Shown here piece by piece: positions 53,336-62,932 of a stretch of DNA of 64,000 nt (position 1 is its first letter; every line of letters begins with the position of its first letter). The stretch comes from an uncultured Duncaniella sp. (GTDB taxonomy: Bacteria; Bacteroidota; Bacteroidia; Bacteroidales; Muribaculaceae). A model generated the notes under the pieces. That model was not told the DNA's origin. It ran no database searches and saw nothing but the letters and a program-made list of their open reading frames with translations. A program made the position numbers and the translations under genes. Location of the stretch: the NCBI GenBank assembly GCA_910577335.1, contig CAJTMJ010000011.1, positions 24,906 through 88,905 on the forward strand. Reading direction: 5' to 3'.

Positions 53336-55261
53336 ATGCGTAAAGGTTTTCTCAGAATAGCAGCGGTAGCACCCGCCATCAATGTGGCTGATGTGGATTT
53401 CAACGTCGCCCAAATCATGTCAAAGCTCCAATCCCTCAATAATGAGGGGGTTGAATTAGCGGTTTTTCCTGAAATGTGCATAACTGCCTACACTTGTGCC
53501 GACCTGTTTCATAACTCCACACTGCTCGATGCTGCCGAAAAAGCCCTTATAAGGCTAAAGGATTTCTCTACCTCCATCGATACTCACTTTGTAGTTGGAC
53601 TCCCGGTTAGAGCCGGCGGTTCTCTGTACAATTGCGCTGCATTAATACGCAAAGGCGATGTTGCCCTTGTGGCAAAATCATATATCCCCAACTATAATGA
53701 GTTTTACGAACGCAGATGGTGGCGACCTCTACCTTTCGGTTCATCCGTGGACGTTAATATTTCCGGTGAGGTTTTCGAAATGTCAACCGGTAAAATATTC
53801 TCAAGCCATGGTGCGAAAATAGGTATTGAGATATGCGAAGACCTTTGGGTGCCCATTCCACCATCCTGCCGTCTTGCAATGGGTGGTGCGCAAGTGATAC
53901 TCAATCTCTCGGCTTCCGACGACCTTATCGGCAAATATGCATACCTCCAATCTCTATTGAAACAACAGTCGGCAAGATGTTTGTGCGCTTACGCTTATGC
54001 AGGTGCCGGATGGGGAGAATCATCCACCGACCTGACATTCGACGGCAAGGCGATAATAGCTGAAAACGGTGTCATCTTGGCTGCCAACAAGCGTTGGGAT
54101 CCTGATGATAATACAGTGATAGCTGATGTAGATATTGAAGCACTAAATCGTGACCGGTTGCATACCACCACATTCTCCGATTGCGCATCGACTGAATGTA
54201 AAGACGTTACGAAAGAAATTTCAAGTGAATATTCAACCGGTGATTCACTTCCAGATGGCAAATTTTTCCGTTATGTTGACCCTCACCCCTTCGTTCCGGC
54301 AAGCTCCGAAGCTATCGACAGACGATGCGATGAAATCATCAACATACAGGTTGCAGGGCTTGCCAAAAGGCTCCATGCCATCAACTGCAAGAAGCTGGTT
54401 GTCGGGATTTCCGGCGGTCTGGACTCCACCCTCGCTCTCCTTGTGGCTGTAAAAACATTCGACCGTTTGAAGCTCGACAGAAAAGGTATAATAGGTATAA
54501 CCATGCCGGGCTTCGGCACCACTTCACGCACCCACAACAATGCCGTGGCTCTTATGGATGCGCTCGGTGTCACCTCAAAGGAAATATCGATTGCCGCTGC
54601 CGTTAACCAACATTTTCAGGATATAGGTCATGACCCTTCCGTGCATGATGTCACCTACGAAAATTGTCAGGCGCGTGAACGCACTCAAATACTGATGGAT
54701 GTGTCAAATCAGGTGGGAGGAATAGTCCTCGGCACGGGCGATCTTTCCGAGCTTGCCCTTGGGTGGGCTACCTACAACGGTGACCACATGTCAATGTATG
54801 GAGTCAACGCCGGTGTGCCAAAGACTCTCGTAAAATACCTTGTAAATTATTTTGCCATGAGCCATGAGGAAGGATCCGCTATCCGCACTCACCTCCTTGA
54901 CATTATAGACACCCCAATCAGCCCCGAACTTATTCCTGCTGATGAGCACGGCAACATAAAACAGAAGACCGAGGATCTCGTAGGACCATACGAGCTTCAT
55001 GACTTCTTCCTATACTACATGTTGCGCTACGGTTTCTCGGCTGACCGCATCTATTTCCTTGCCCGAAAGGCCTTCAAGGCGGAAGAATATTCCGACGAGA
55101 CAATAAAACATTGGCTTACAACATTTATGCGACGCTTCTTCAACCAACAGTTTAAGCGTTCTTGCCTGCCTGACGGTCCCAAGGTCGGCTCTGTCTGCCT
55201 GTCACCGCGAGGCGATTGGCGTATGCCTTCCGATGCGTCGTCAGCACTTTGGAAACTGTAA
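53336..55261 (+). CDS. nadE: Glutamine-dependent NAD+ synthetase
   Basis: A 641-residue enzyme that amidates deamido-NAD to NAD, the last step of NAD synthesis. The N-terminal glutaminase (nitrilase fold) has E46, K114 and C167 (FPEMCITAY, LVAKSYIPNYNEFYE, IGIEICEDLW); the C-terminal synthetase has the P-loop GISGGLDSTLALL and GTGDLSELALGW. The stretch GVTSKEISIA and length are typical of the long bacterial form. Upstream are 40-bp repeats; downstream, at 34 bp, a symporter. Confidence 0.96.
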   Translation: MRKGFLRIAAVAPAINVADVDFNVAQIMSKLQSLNNEGVELAVFPEMCITAYTCADLFHNSTLLDAAEKALIRLKDFSTSIDTHFVVGLPVRAGGSLYNCAALIRKGDVALVAKSYIPNYNEFYERRWWRPLPFGSSVDVNISGEVFEMSTGKIFSSHGAKIGIEICEDLWVPIPPSCRLAMGGAQVILNLSASDDLIGKYAYLQSLLKQQSARCLCAYAYAGAGWGESSTDLTFDGKAIIAENGVILAANKRWDPDDNTVIADVDIEALNRDRLHTTTFSDCASTECKDVTKEISSEYSTGDSLPDGKFFRYVDPHPFVPASSEAIDRRCDEIINIQVAGLAKRLHAINCKKLVVGISGGLDSTLALLVAVKTFDRLKLDRKGIIGITMPGFGTTSRTHNNAVALMDALGVTSKEISIAAAVNQHFQDIGHDPSVHDVTYENCQARERTQILMDVSNQVGGIVLGTGDLSELALGWATYNGDHMSMYGVNAGVPKTLVKYLVNYFAMSHEEGSAIRTHLLDIIDTPISPELIPADEHGNIKQKTEDLVGPYELHDFFLYYMLRYGFSADRIYFLARKAFKAEEYSDETIKHWLTTFMRRFFNQQFKRSCLPDGPKVGSVCLSPRGDWRMPSDASSALWKL

Positions 55262-55295
55262 AATTTTGAAATGAACTGATTTAAAGCCCCTCCGC

Positions 55296-56483
55296 ATGAA
55301 ACGAATAGGACTGTTGCCACGAATAGCCATAGCCATTTTAATCGGTATCCTCTTAGGATTTGTCGCCCCTATGTGGCTCGCTCAGATATTCGCGACATTT
55401 AATGCCGTATTCTCTCAATTTCTCGGATTCATGATTCCCATGATTATCGTGGGGTTTGTGACACCGGCTATAGCCGACATTGGCAGCCGTGCCGGGAAAT
55501 TGCTTGTTGTGACAGCAGTCATAGCATATTTAGCCACATTCTTTGCAGGATTTTTATCCTATGTGACAGGCACACTTTCGTTCCCGTCACTGATAGGCGG
55601 CGAGGAAAACATAGCTCTTGTGGAAGATGGCGCTAAAGTGTTACCATATTTCACGGTTGAGATGCCACCATTAATGGCTGTGATGACAGCTCTCGTTCTT
55701 GCATTCATGCTCGGTCTCGGCATAGCATTCTCTTCAGGCAATGCTTTGCGCAACGGTTTCACGGAATTTCGCAACATAGTCAGCAAGACCATCGACACAG
55801 CCATCATCCCCCTTCTCCCCATATATATTTTAGGCATATTCCTCATCATGACCGTTGAGGGGCAGGTCGGGATGATTCTTAAATGTTTCATTAAGATCAT
55901 TATAGTAATATTCATCCTGCATGTGTTTATACTCGTGTTGCAATACTGCATCGCAGCGATTTTCGCCAAGAAAAATCCGTTCAAAATGCTTCGCACCATG
56001 CTCCCAGCATACTTCACCGCACTCGGCACTCAGTCATCGGCAGCCACAATACCTGTGACACTCCGACAGGCTATACAAATGGGAGTCCGTGAGGACATCG
56101 CAGGATTCGTGATACCGCTTTGCGCCACAATACACATGAGCGGAAGCACACTTAAAATCGTGGCTTGTGCACTTGCGCTTCTTATAATGCACAACCAACC
56201 CCACGACTTAGGACTGTTTTGCCATTTCATAGGAATGCTTGGCATAACCATCATCGCCGCCCCCGGAATACCCGGAGGAGCCATAATGGCATCCATCGGT
56301 CTCCTGCAGTCAATCCTCGGCTTTGATGACCAAATGGTAGCATTGATGATAGCCCTCTACATCGCCATGGACAGCTTCGGCACAGCCTGCAACGTCACCG
56401 GCGACGGCGCCCTCGCCGCCATCATCAACCGCCTCTTCCCCACCACCACAACCACATCGCAGTCCAAAAATTCCGAACTCTAA
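55296..56483 (+). CDS. Dicarboxylate/amino acid:cation symporter (SDF/DAACS family)
   Basis: A 395-residue multi-pass carrier related to the one at 8018, sharing the re-entrant loop (GTQSSAATIP) and DSFGTACNVTGDGALAAI. It probably imports an amino acid or C4-dicarboxylate with cations; substrate unknown. It follows nadE after a short gap carrying TGAACTGATTTAAA, the recurring motif, 12-25 bp before the ATG. Confidence 0.88.
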   Translation: MKRIGLLPRIAIAILIGILLGFVAPMWLAQIFATFNAVFSQFLGFMIPMIIVGFVTPAIADIGSRAGKLLVVTAVIAYLATFFAGFLSYVTGTLSFPSLIGGEENIALVEDGAKVLPYFTVEMPPLMAVMTALVLAFMLGLGIAFSSGNALRNGFTEFRNIVSKTIDTAIIPLLPIYILGIFLIMTVEGQVGMILKCFIKIIIVIFILHVFILVLQYCIAAIFAKKNPFKMLRTMLPAYFTALGTQSSAATIPVTLRQAIQMGVREDIAGFVIPLCATIHMSGSTLKIVACALALLIMHNQPHDLGLFCHFIGMLGITIIAAPGIPGGAIMASIGLLQSILGFDDQMVALMIALYIAMDSFGTACNVTGDGALAAIINRLFPTTTTTSQSKNSEL

Positions 56484-56563
56484 TTATGTTTTGAGAACCA
56501 AACAGTCAACAAAACGAGAAAAGCTTCTCAATATAATTCCAAAACTTTAATTATAAAAGATTA

Positions 56564-57484
56564 TTAATTTATCATATCCCTGTATTTTAAATATATATTA
56601 CCAGTTTGAGCAGCTTCTCTCCTTTTACGAGAGAGCAAGTCTGATATTGTAATTCGTTCATCAAGCACTGCAATTAAATCCTCTCCGTCCATTAATAAAA
56701 CTCGTTTATCCTTGGAATTTCTAAATTGTATTATAGCTTCATCAGAAAAACCAGAAATCGAAATGAAAAGTCCTAATGTATTTTCAAACTTTCGACCTAT
56801 TTTGCATGAGAAAGAATCAAGATCAGATAGTGAAATGGGGTTATTTCTCCATTTTGTTTCCAATAGGTATTCTTCATAATTAAAAGAGAATGCACCATCA
56901 ATCTGTTCTCCAGTAACTTTAAAAGACCCTTTAGGATCTAAATCTGACAACTCAAACAAACCATATATTATCCTTTCTAATGCGAAACCACTTCCTTGAC
57001 GGTCTGTTGATGCTGACCATGAATAAAAATCTTTTTTTAGCTTTGATAAAATATGTTTTGTACGATTCAGCCGAATCTGACGTGCTTGAATCTTATCTCG
57101 CCGTTGTTTAGCTTCTTCAAGCTCTTTCTGAATATTTTGATGACCAAGGACATGAATTCTCAATGCTTTCACAGCTTCTTTGGCGCATTTAGCTTTTTCT
57201 TTACCACCATCCAAAATTTCCAAATGTGAAAAATCAGAAACAGAGAAGAACAGTTGCATTAAAATATTGTGAGTTTTATTCCCATTTTTGACAAGCATAT
57301 CTATCACACAAGCGGCTATGTTTTTCTTTAAGCCATTCCAATCAATTGCAGCTAAAATGCCAGTTTCTTCACCGATTATTTGGTATAAAAAACTCTTAAG
57401 ATCCCTTTTATACCAATATATAGTAGATAAAGCTTTTTCCAACGCGACAATTGCCTGAGGAGATATCATCTTATTATTTGACAT
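56564..57484 (-). CDS. Restriction endonuclease-like protein (PD-(D/E)xK, Mrr-like)
   Basis: A 306-residue protein. The last ~140 residues resemble a restriction-endonuclease fold: an Asp in VTGEQIDGAFSFNY, then YLLETKWRN (E-x-K), then a helix-strand region (LGLFISISGFSDEAI), as in Mrr-like nucleases. The first ~150 residues are helical with a coiled-coil (EEAKQRRDKIQARQIRLNRT). Third gene of the RM locus, 4 bp after the methylase; it is likely a nuclease component or a separate anti-foreign-DNA enzyme. Confidence 0.65.
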   Translation of the reverse strand: MSNNKMISPQAIVALEKALSTIYWYKRDLKSFLYQIIGEETGILAAIDWNGLKKNIAACVIDMLVKNGNKTHNILMQLFFSVSDFSHLEILDGGKEKAKCAKEAVKALRIHVLGHQNIQKELEEAKQRRDKIQARQIRLNRTKHILSKLKKDFYSWSASTDRQGSGFALERIIYGLFELSDLDPKGSFKVTGEQIDGAFSFNYEEYLLETKWRNNPISLSDLDSFSCKIGRKFENTLGLFISISGFSDEAIIQFRNSKDKRVLLMDGEDLIAVLDERITISDLLSRKRREAAQTGNIYLKYRDMIN

Positions 57485-57488
57485 AGTA

Positions 57489-60254
57489 TCACATAGGTTT
57501 AATCATTGATTCGATGAAGGCAATTTCTTCATCAGAGAGACTATATTTAGAGTAGAGCTGGGCATCAATTTCTGCCACACTCTTGCGCCAGTCTATGTCA
57601 CTTTTAGAGGTGAAATCCTGTATCGGAACAAAGCGATAAACTTTACTAAGTGCATCTTGTGTTACTTTAGCAGCCGAAACAAGAATACGAAGAAACTTCG
57701 TACGAATATATTTTTCAAACGCTATAGCTTCATCAGCAGAATTAAACGAAGCATATACATAAGTTTGAGAACAAACCGAAGGTTTAAGAGCTAATATTGG
57801 GTCGCTCAATACTTTTGTATCACTGCCGCTACCACCCGCTTTAGGAATATACACTTTAGTTTTTTTTATGTCTTGGGAATTTTTGGTGATAATTTTTTTT
57901 GGAATATATGCGGAAATTCTTCTTAGCTTGGAAAGATAATGAAGCTCAATAGAATGTGATTCATCTATTTGCTGAGAAAGAGAAGCTTTTATGTTTTTAT
58001 TAACTTCTGGATTGGTTGGGATTCCAAAAGGTGTGTCAGCCGAAATAAGACTATCTACAAAATTCCCACAGTGGGATTCTTTTATATGAGCAACCAATTG
58101 CGATAATTGAGGGTCTCTAATGAATATTTCATTCAACGCCAGATTGCGTTTCTCTCTAATAATTACACCATCTTTATGTAGTGAATAGTCACATAATTCA
58201 CTTAGTCTATCTTCTAATAGGAAATAGCAAATACCTCCTTTAATCTCAACTGATGGGAATAGTTCACGAGATGACGTGAAAGCCACTAATTTTTTAACAT
58301 GACCACTCGTCAACATTCTTGTTCGAAACTCACCTAAAAGTGAATCCCTACCACCTGCAAACCACTTTGAAGGAATAATCATAGATACGTTCGACGGTTT
58401 CAATGCAGAGGCAACATTACAAAAATGTTGAAAAATAGGAGCATCGTTAGTGCCACCGCTACCTCCACGATCTTGATATGGAGGATTTCCAATTATAGCT
58501 GCGAAGTTCATATCTGTTATTACTTGCGGTATTATGTATTTCTTATTCTTGTCTTTTTTTATTAAATCGTAACTCGTAAATGTATTGAAAATATGGTCAA
58601 TAGGTAAAGAAAGTAGTTTGTATACTTTTCTGGTAAACTCATATGCTAACTGCGAGGTACATACAGAATAAATCTTATCCGATACCACATTACCATAACG
58701 TTTTAATAGAGCAATGGTAAACTCACCTTGTTTGGATGCAATATCCAATACTGGACCATCTGAAAAAACAGTTTCGGGAAGGAGTTTTACTACATTGTCA
58801 GCCACATTTAAAGGCGTGACTATCTCTGAATCAGACATACGACCAAATTTGCGCATAGCAACTTCTACACGCTTGATGGGCGTTAATCTCTCGTCTCGCA
58901 TCAATTCATTGACATTCTCAATCTTATAATCAAACTTTTGCAAAACAAATGGATTGCTTTTTCTCTGAACGTGATTGAGAACATCTATATTAAGACCAAG
59001 ATTATTTGCAATACGACGATTATCTTCAGTCGATGGAATCATTGAAATTACGTCCTCAAGTGATTTTACTGTTGATTCCGTCAAAAATGCAAAAAAGAGG
59101 ATACGCGCATAATATGCCGCCAGTCTCTTATAGAGGTTATCATTCTCTATGGTTTCTGTGGGTTGCTCTGTATCTGTAGATGGATTGTCACTTTTTATAG
59201 AATCTTCTTTTGGCACATTTGTTTCTTCCCCATCAGGAACATCTATATTATCCCCTTCACCCTCGGTCGGTTTAATCTGCAATCCATTTTTTGCATCAAG
59301 AGGCTCAATCGTTCGCAGTATTGCTGCCAGAGTATCATCTTGCAATAAATCATTATCAGCCGGTATCTCCGAGGCATCATCCAAAATACTGCGTGTGTAT
59401 GAGTATTCTCGCACGGCATCGATAATATTGGTTGGCGTAGCCTGTTGCAATTTGTTTTTGTTCAGAACAATAATCGGTGAAATCTCCAACTCCTTTGCAA
59501 TATGTTCCTTTAGTCGCGAATTACCCTGTACCTCAGTATTGACATTGTAAAACTGTGATTTCTGTTCTTGTAATACAAACATTCGATTCGGATCGAAATC
59601 TACAAGCAATGTCTGCGGCTTCATATTGTATTTAATAATCTTGCCGTTTTCATCCCTGAAAGTCGTAACATATTGATTCTGCAAACGGAATATTGCTTGA
59701 TCGTATTCCTGAGGCGAAGCCGTACCTTTGAGATACAGCATGGTATCCCATTGCGGCACTGTCGTGCCAGTCAGCATTCTATTGACAGTTAGAGTGAGCG
59801 TCTTTTTATTCTGGTTCTCAAATTTTTTTATTGCCTGCTTTACATCGCCTACTGATTTATATTTACTTTCATCGTCAAAACCGGCAATATTGATTATTTC
59901 GTAATCATCCAGATTCTTGAATCTATCATTATTTTTCAATATCAAAGCCTTCATAGCATCGCATGACGCTCGAAACGGCAGGACACAGACAATGTGACGA
60001 CACATCTTGCCATCCTTGATTTTGTCGTAATCAAGGAAGCCAAGCAAGTTTTCATCTTCTTTTGTGCCGTCAATAACCTCCAACAATTCAAGTATCTCAG
60101 CTTCGTGTTTGAATCGGCGGTGGCGACCATCTTTTTGGATTGTCATGGATAACGTACGGAACAGTTCAGAGAACGCATAGGTAATGCCCTCCTTACGTAT
60201 CTGCTCAATCTTTTTGCGCGACAACTCATTGGGATTAAAAGCAAAGCGAATCAT
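57489..60254 (-). CDS. Helicase C-terminal half plus N6-adenine DNA methyltransferase (fragment)
   Basis: A 921-residue open frame whose ATG (MIRFAFNPNELS) is internal to the ancestral gene. Residues ~1-250 hold the second helicase lobe (YDQAIFRLQNQY, motif VI). Then comes a variable region and an adenine methyltransferase domain with PVLDIASKQGEFTIAL (AdoMet) and IIGNPPYQDRGG (NPPY). The C-terminal ~250 residues probably recognise the target. Could still methylate if made from this ATG, so modification without restriction is possible. Confidence 0.8.
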   Translation of the reverse strand: MIRFAFNPNELSRKKIEQIRKEGITYAFSELFRTLSMTIQKDGRHRRFKHEAEILELLEVIDGTKEDENLLGFLDYDKIKDGKMCRHIVCVLPFRASCDAMKALILKNNDRFKNLDDYEIINIAGFDDESKYKSVGDVKQAIKKFENQNKKTLTLTVNRMLTGTTVPQWDTMLYLKGTASPQEYDQAIFRLQNQYVTTFRDENGKIIKYNMKPQTLLVDFDPNRMFVLQEQKSQFYNVNTEVQGNSRLKEHIAKELEISPIIVLNKNKLQQATPTNIIDAVREYSYTRSILDDASEIPADNDLLQDDTLAAILRTIEPLDAKNGLQIKPTEGEGDNIDVPDGEETNVPKEDSIKSDNPSTDTEQPTETIENDNLYKRLAAYYARILFFAFLTESTVKSLEDVISMIPSTEDNRRIANNLGLNIDVLNHVQRKSNPFVLQKFDYKIENVNELMRDERLTPIKRVEVAMRKFGRMSDSEIVTPLNVADNVVKLLPETVFSDGPVLDIASKQGEFTIALLKRYGNVVSDKIYSVCTSQLAYEFTRKVYKLLSLPIDHIFNTFTSYDLIKKDKNKKYIIPQVITDMNFAAIIGNPPYQDRGGSGGTNDAPIFQHFCNVASALKPSNVSMIIPSKWFAGGRDSLLGEFRTRMLTSGHVKKLVAFTSSRELFPSVEIKGGICYFLLEDRLSELCDYSLHKDGVIIREKRNLALNEIFIRDPQLSQLVAHIKESHCGNFVDSLISADTPFGIPTNPEVNKNIKASLSQQIDESHSIELHYLSKLRRISAYIPKKIITKNSQDIKKTKVYIPKAGGSGSDTKVLSDPILALKPSVCSQTYVYASFNSADEAIAFEKYIRTKFLRILVSAAKVTQDALSKVYRFVPIQDFTSKSDIDWRKSVAEIDAQLYSKYSLSDEEIAFIESMIKPM

Positions 60255-60278
60255 TTGTGGAAAGCCAAAGTATGGATT

Positions 60279-61319
60279 CTACCATTCATCGCAGTCATCT
60301 TCCTTTAGGTGTTCTTCATTCCATTGTTGCTGTGCGTCGATAATATCAGAAAATTGAACAAAAGCAATAACATCCTCCTTTTGGAACTCGTTGCTCATCA
60401 AAATGCGGTATGGCGTACCCGATAAGTGAAGTCGGATTTTCGCTTTCAGCACCTTAGTTGCATTTTCTACGTAGTCAAGCGTCTCAAATTCATCGAGACC
60501 CTTTAGCACATTGTTTATTTCAGGCTTACTTAACCTTTGCTCACGCAATACTTTACCATAAGATTCTCCACGCACACCGAAATGAGTCTCATCGATAATA
60601 AGCAGGTCAATGTAGCGATCGAACACCTTTTTGTGCTTATATTTTATCTCATCGCCTTGCAAATCCTGCAAAGTCAAAAACAAGGCTACTTTCTTATTAC
60701 GGTTGGAAAGCGTATCAATAATGATATTCTCATTACGTTTCAACGCTTCGCTATCAACAAAGAGATAATCTTCAAAATATATATGGCTTTCCACTGTCTT
60801 TTTCCATTCCTCCTTAACATCTGCTTTGGCAGATACAATAACGACAAATCGCGCATTTATTTCCCTTGCACAGCACATTGATGTAAACGATTTGCCAAAA
60901 CGCATAACGGCATAGAGTAACAAGTTTTTACGTCCAGCTTCAACAGCTGCTTTGAAATTTTCAATTGCTTGCCGTTGATTATCTCGTGGAGCGAAATCCT
61001 CTATGCGATCGTGAGTGAATATTTGTGGGAGGCGGTCAAGAGAGTACAGTGGATACTTGCCACTGTTTTCGTGGGCACTTTGAATAATATCCTTAATAGC
61101 AGAATCTAAATCCTCAACAGTCGCATCTTTGAAAAACTCTTTGGAGTAATAAGGTAAATTTTCAATTGTATGCGGTTGCAATCGTTCGCACGCCATCTCC
61201 TGTTCTAAAAAAGCATGTACGGCATAATCACGAAAGATAGTATTGTCATCAATCTGAGCTGTATGTTGGTATTGTTGTATCAAATTCGGGAAAATCTTTC
61301 TCCATTCATCCAAGCGCAC
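60279..61319 (-). CDS. Helicase N-terminal fragment of the broken RM gene
   Basis: The surviving open frame, 346 residues if it starts at the GTG at 61319. Walker A-like MRFGKSFTSM, the DEAH-type box LLIIDETHFGVRG and HLSGTPYRIL are seen. It ends at an amber codon after CDEW in the middle of the helicase fold; motif VI lies in the downstream piece. Without readthrough this part cannot work alone. Confidence 0.7.
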   Translation of the reverse strand: MRLDEWRKIFPNLIQQYQHTAQIDDNTIFRDYAVHAFLEQEMACERLQPHTIENLPYYSKEFFKDATVEDLDSAIKDIIQSAHENSGKYPLYSLDRLPQIFTHDRIEDFAPRDNQRQAIENFKAAVEAGRKNLLLYAVMRFGKSFTSMCCAREINARFVVIVSAKADVKEEWKKTVESHIYFEDYLFVDSEALKRNENIIIDTLSNRNKKVALFLTLQDLQGDEIKYKHKKVFDRYIDLLIIDETHFGVRGESYGKVLREQRLSKPEINNVLKGLDEFETLDYVENATKVLKAKIRLHLSGTPYRILMSNEFQKEDVIAFVQFSDIIDAQQQWNEEHLKEDDCDEW

Positions 61320-61466
61320 ACGAACACCGCGCGAAGTATCTCCAATCTTTAAATAGTTAGGAACAGTCTCTGTTGAAAAAGCGTATATATATATGGCTCC
61401 ACACGACCGACAATTATATTGTCAAGGACTGTTGTATCTATTTTTGATAATGCACTTTCCATATTA

Positions 61467-62495
61467 CTATTCTTTAATCAAAGATACAAAGGTTAAAACT
61501 TTGTCATCTTTCCAATCTCTAATTTTTGCATACTTACATGTGTGGGAGTGAATATCTTTATTTTTGCATCCAGGACAATCAGCTAAAGTCTGAGTTTCTG
61601 GATCTCCTATCTCCTCAGGACTAAAAAGGGATGAGGTCTCTCTTTTTAATTTAGGTATTTTAATGCAACTATTGGGAATAACACCTTTAAGTCCGTCCAT
61701 CTGCCAAATGTTCCATGAGATGATGTAGACGATATGTTGCAAAGATTTGAGTTGTGGATCTTTTCCGAACTTGGCTCGGTAGTAATCAATAAAGGTATAG
61801 AGTAACGCTTCTCGAGCAAGAACTAAGTTATCGCCCTGCCATTCAAAACCATAGACGCTCATATAGGCAGCTTGTGCCGCTTTGAGCCAATCTCCGCTTG
61901 TTTCAGTATTCTCACCGACAACACGAAGTTTTCGGTCAAGAAGCCCTATACGACGTTCAATCGGAATAGGCTCGCCGGTCACAGTGTCGTATCGGCTCAC
62001 AAGATAAGGAGCCTCTCCGCAGGTGATTTCAAGACGGTTCTCATTCACATAATCTAGCCAAGTTTTTCCCTCAGGGAAAACTATAGGCGCAATATTGACA
62101 ATCCACGAATGTGTGCCATCAGAATTGTCTACTTCTGAATTGAAAACGCCATTGCGACCGAACCACGCATTATCAATAAGATTATTTTGCTTGTTACATA
62201 TCCACGAAGGGGTAAATACCTCTGCCCTTTCGCGGATACGTTGGTTTTGCTGTTCACGTGATTTGACAGCACGGCGCACGATTACGTTGCCATTTGTGCC
62301 GTTGATTGATTCGATTGTGATTTGGTCACCATACTGATAACCATCACCAAGATCAGCATAGCTATCAGTTGCCCAAAATATATTTACCTGTTCATTTTCA
62401 CTACTCAAAGTCTGGTCTTTGAGTAGTGCATTAAGTAATTCGGGCGAATGCTCGAAAATTTCATTTTCTTTTATATCGACTTGCGTATTAGTCAT
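61467..62495 (-). CDS. Restriction-modification-associated protein (subunit M-like)
   Basis: A 342-residue protein. The segment RERAEVFTPSWICNKQNNLI resembles proteins annotated as RM subunit M in loci with a fused helicase-methylase. A C-terminal CPGCKNKDIHSHTC cluster of Cys and His could bind zinc. No methylase motif is seen, so it may be a structural or regulatory partner. It starts at an ATG and is followed after 4 bp by the broken RM gene. Confidence 0.6.
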   Translation of the reverse strand: MTNTQVDIKENEIFEHSPELLNALLKDQTLSSENEQVNIFWATDSYADLGDGYQYGDQITIESINGTNGNVIVRRAVKSREQQNQRIRERAEVFTPSWICNKQNNLIDNAWFGRNGVFNSEVDNSDGTHSWIVNIAPIVFPEGKTWLDYVNENRLEITCGEAPYLVSRYDTVTGEPIPIERRIGLLDRKLRVVGENTETSGDWLKAAQAAYMSVYGFEWQGDNLVLAREALLYTFIDYYRAKFGKDPQLKSLQHIVYIISWNIWQMDGLKGVIPNSCIKIPKLKRETSSLFSPEEIGDPETQTLADCPGCKNKDIHSHTCKYAKIRDWKDDKVLTFVSLIKE

Positions 62496-62534
62496 TGGTA
62501 TAAGAAGCTCCAGTGTAGCTATGCGAGGCAGACC

Positions 62535-62678
62535 TTATGCTCGCTTTGCAACCGCTAAAACGCCCTTAAGCAACCACGTAGGAGTTTTCAGATTTTTGTT
62601 TACGGCTTTCGCCGTCATTATGTTGTGATATTGTTCTTTGCCAAGGCAAAGCGCCAAGGCGATGAGGTCATTTCGCAT
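62535..62678 (-). CDS. Possible 47-residue protein upstream of the RM genes
   Basis: On the minus strand an ATG at 62678 opens 47 codons (MRNDLIALALCLGKEQYHNI ... LLKGVLAVAKRA), basic and protein-like, ending 39 bp before the RM operon start. A consensus -7 box TAACTTTG lies 16-23 bp upstream of the ATG. It could be a leader peptide or small regulator; no family recognised. Confidence 0.45.
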   Translation of the reverse strand: MRNDLIALALCLGKEQYHNIMTAKAVNKNLKTPTWLLKGVLAVAKRA

Positions 62679-62693
62679 ATTGTGCTTAGACTA

Positions 62694-62701
62694 CAAAGTT
62701 A
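62694..62701 (-). promoter_or_regulatory. Promoter -7 element (TAACTTTG) of the RM locus
   Basis: On the minus strand TAACTTTG matches TAnnTTTG and lies just ahead of the small ORF and RM genes. A TTTG at 62729-62732 is 27 bp upstream, somewhat too far for a standard -33. Confidence 0.5.
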
Positions 62702-62864
62702 GCATTTTTTTGTGAATTTAATGGTCTGCAAACTAAAAATCTATCACTATAAAAAATAAATCCGTAACTGAATCCGTAACCATAGGAAATATTACCTACA
62801 AAATGGGATTTTGCTAAATTAAGCCCAGTATAAAAATTATTTTTCACATTTTTTCTCAAAAACG

Positions 62865-62890
62865 TGTAACATTTGCGCTATTAATCCGTC
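62865..62890 (+). promoter_or_regulatory. Putative ECF sigma-factor promoter of the DUF2807 gene
   Basis: TGTAAC (62865-62870), 16-bp spacer, CGTC (62887-62890): the typical layout of promoters read by ECF sigma factors. It would give a ~165-nt leader that contains the tandem repeats. An inverted repeat AACATGCA / TGCATGTT lies at 62912-62934. The cognate sigma factor is not in this window. Confidence 0.45.
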
Positions 62891-62932
62891 TTAATATAAA
62901 AAGGGTTAAAAAACATGCATTAAAATTGCATG

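Larger units (their letters stand above)
57489..61462 (-). pseudogene. GIY-YIG-like/helicase/methyltransferase RM gene, broken twice
   Basis: Read together, 57489-61462 is one gene of about 1,320 codons with ATG at 61462, four bp after the upstream gene. Order: T5orf172/GIY-YIG-like N-terminus (YIYAFSTETVPNYLKIGDTS), superfamily 2 helicase, then an adenine methyltransferase. Two lesions break it. First, an (AT)n run (about 61384-61394) holds one unit too many, so the ATG frame stops after 38 codons while the homologous frame continues. Second, an in-frame TAG at 60279-60281 interrupts DCDEW / NPYFGFPQMIRFAF, where homologous continuity needs a sense codon. Confidence 0.75.
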
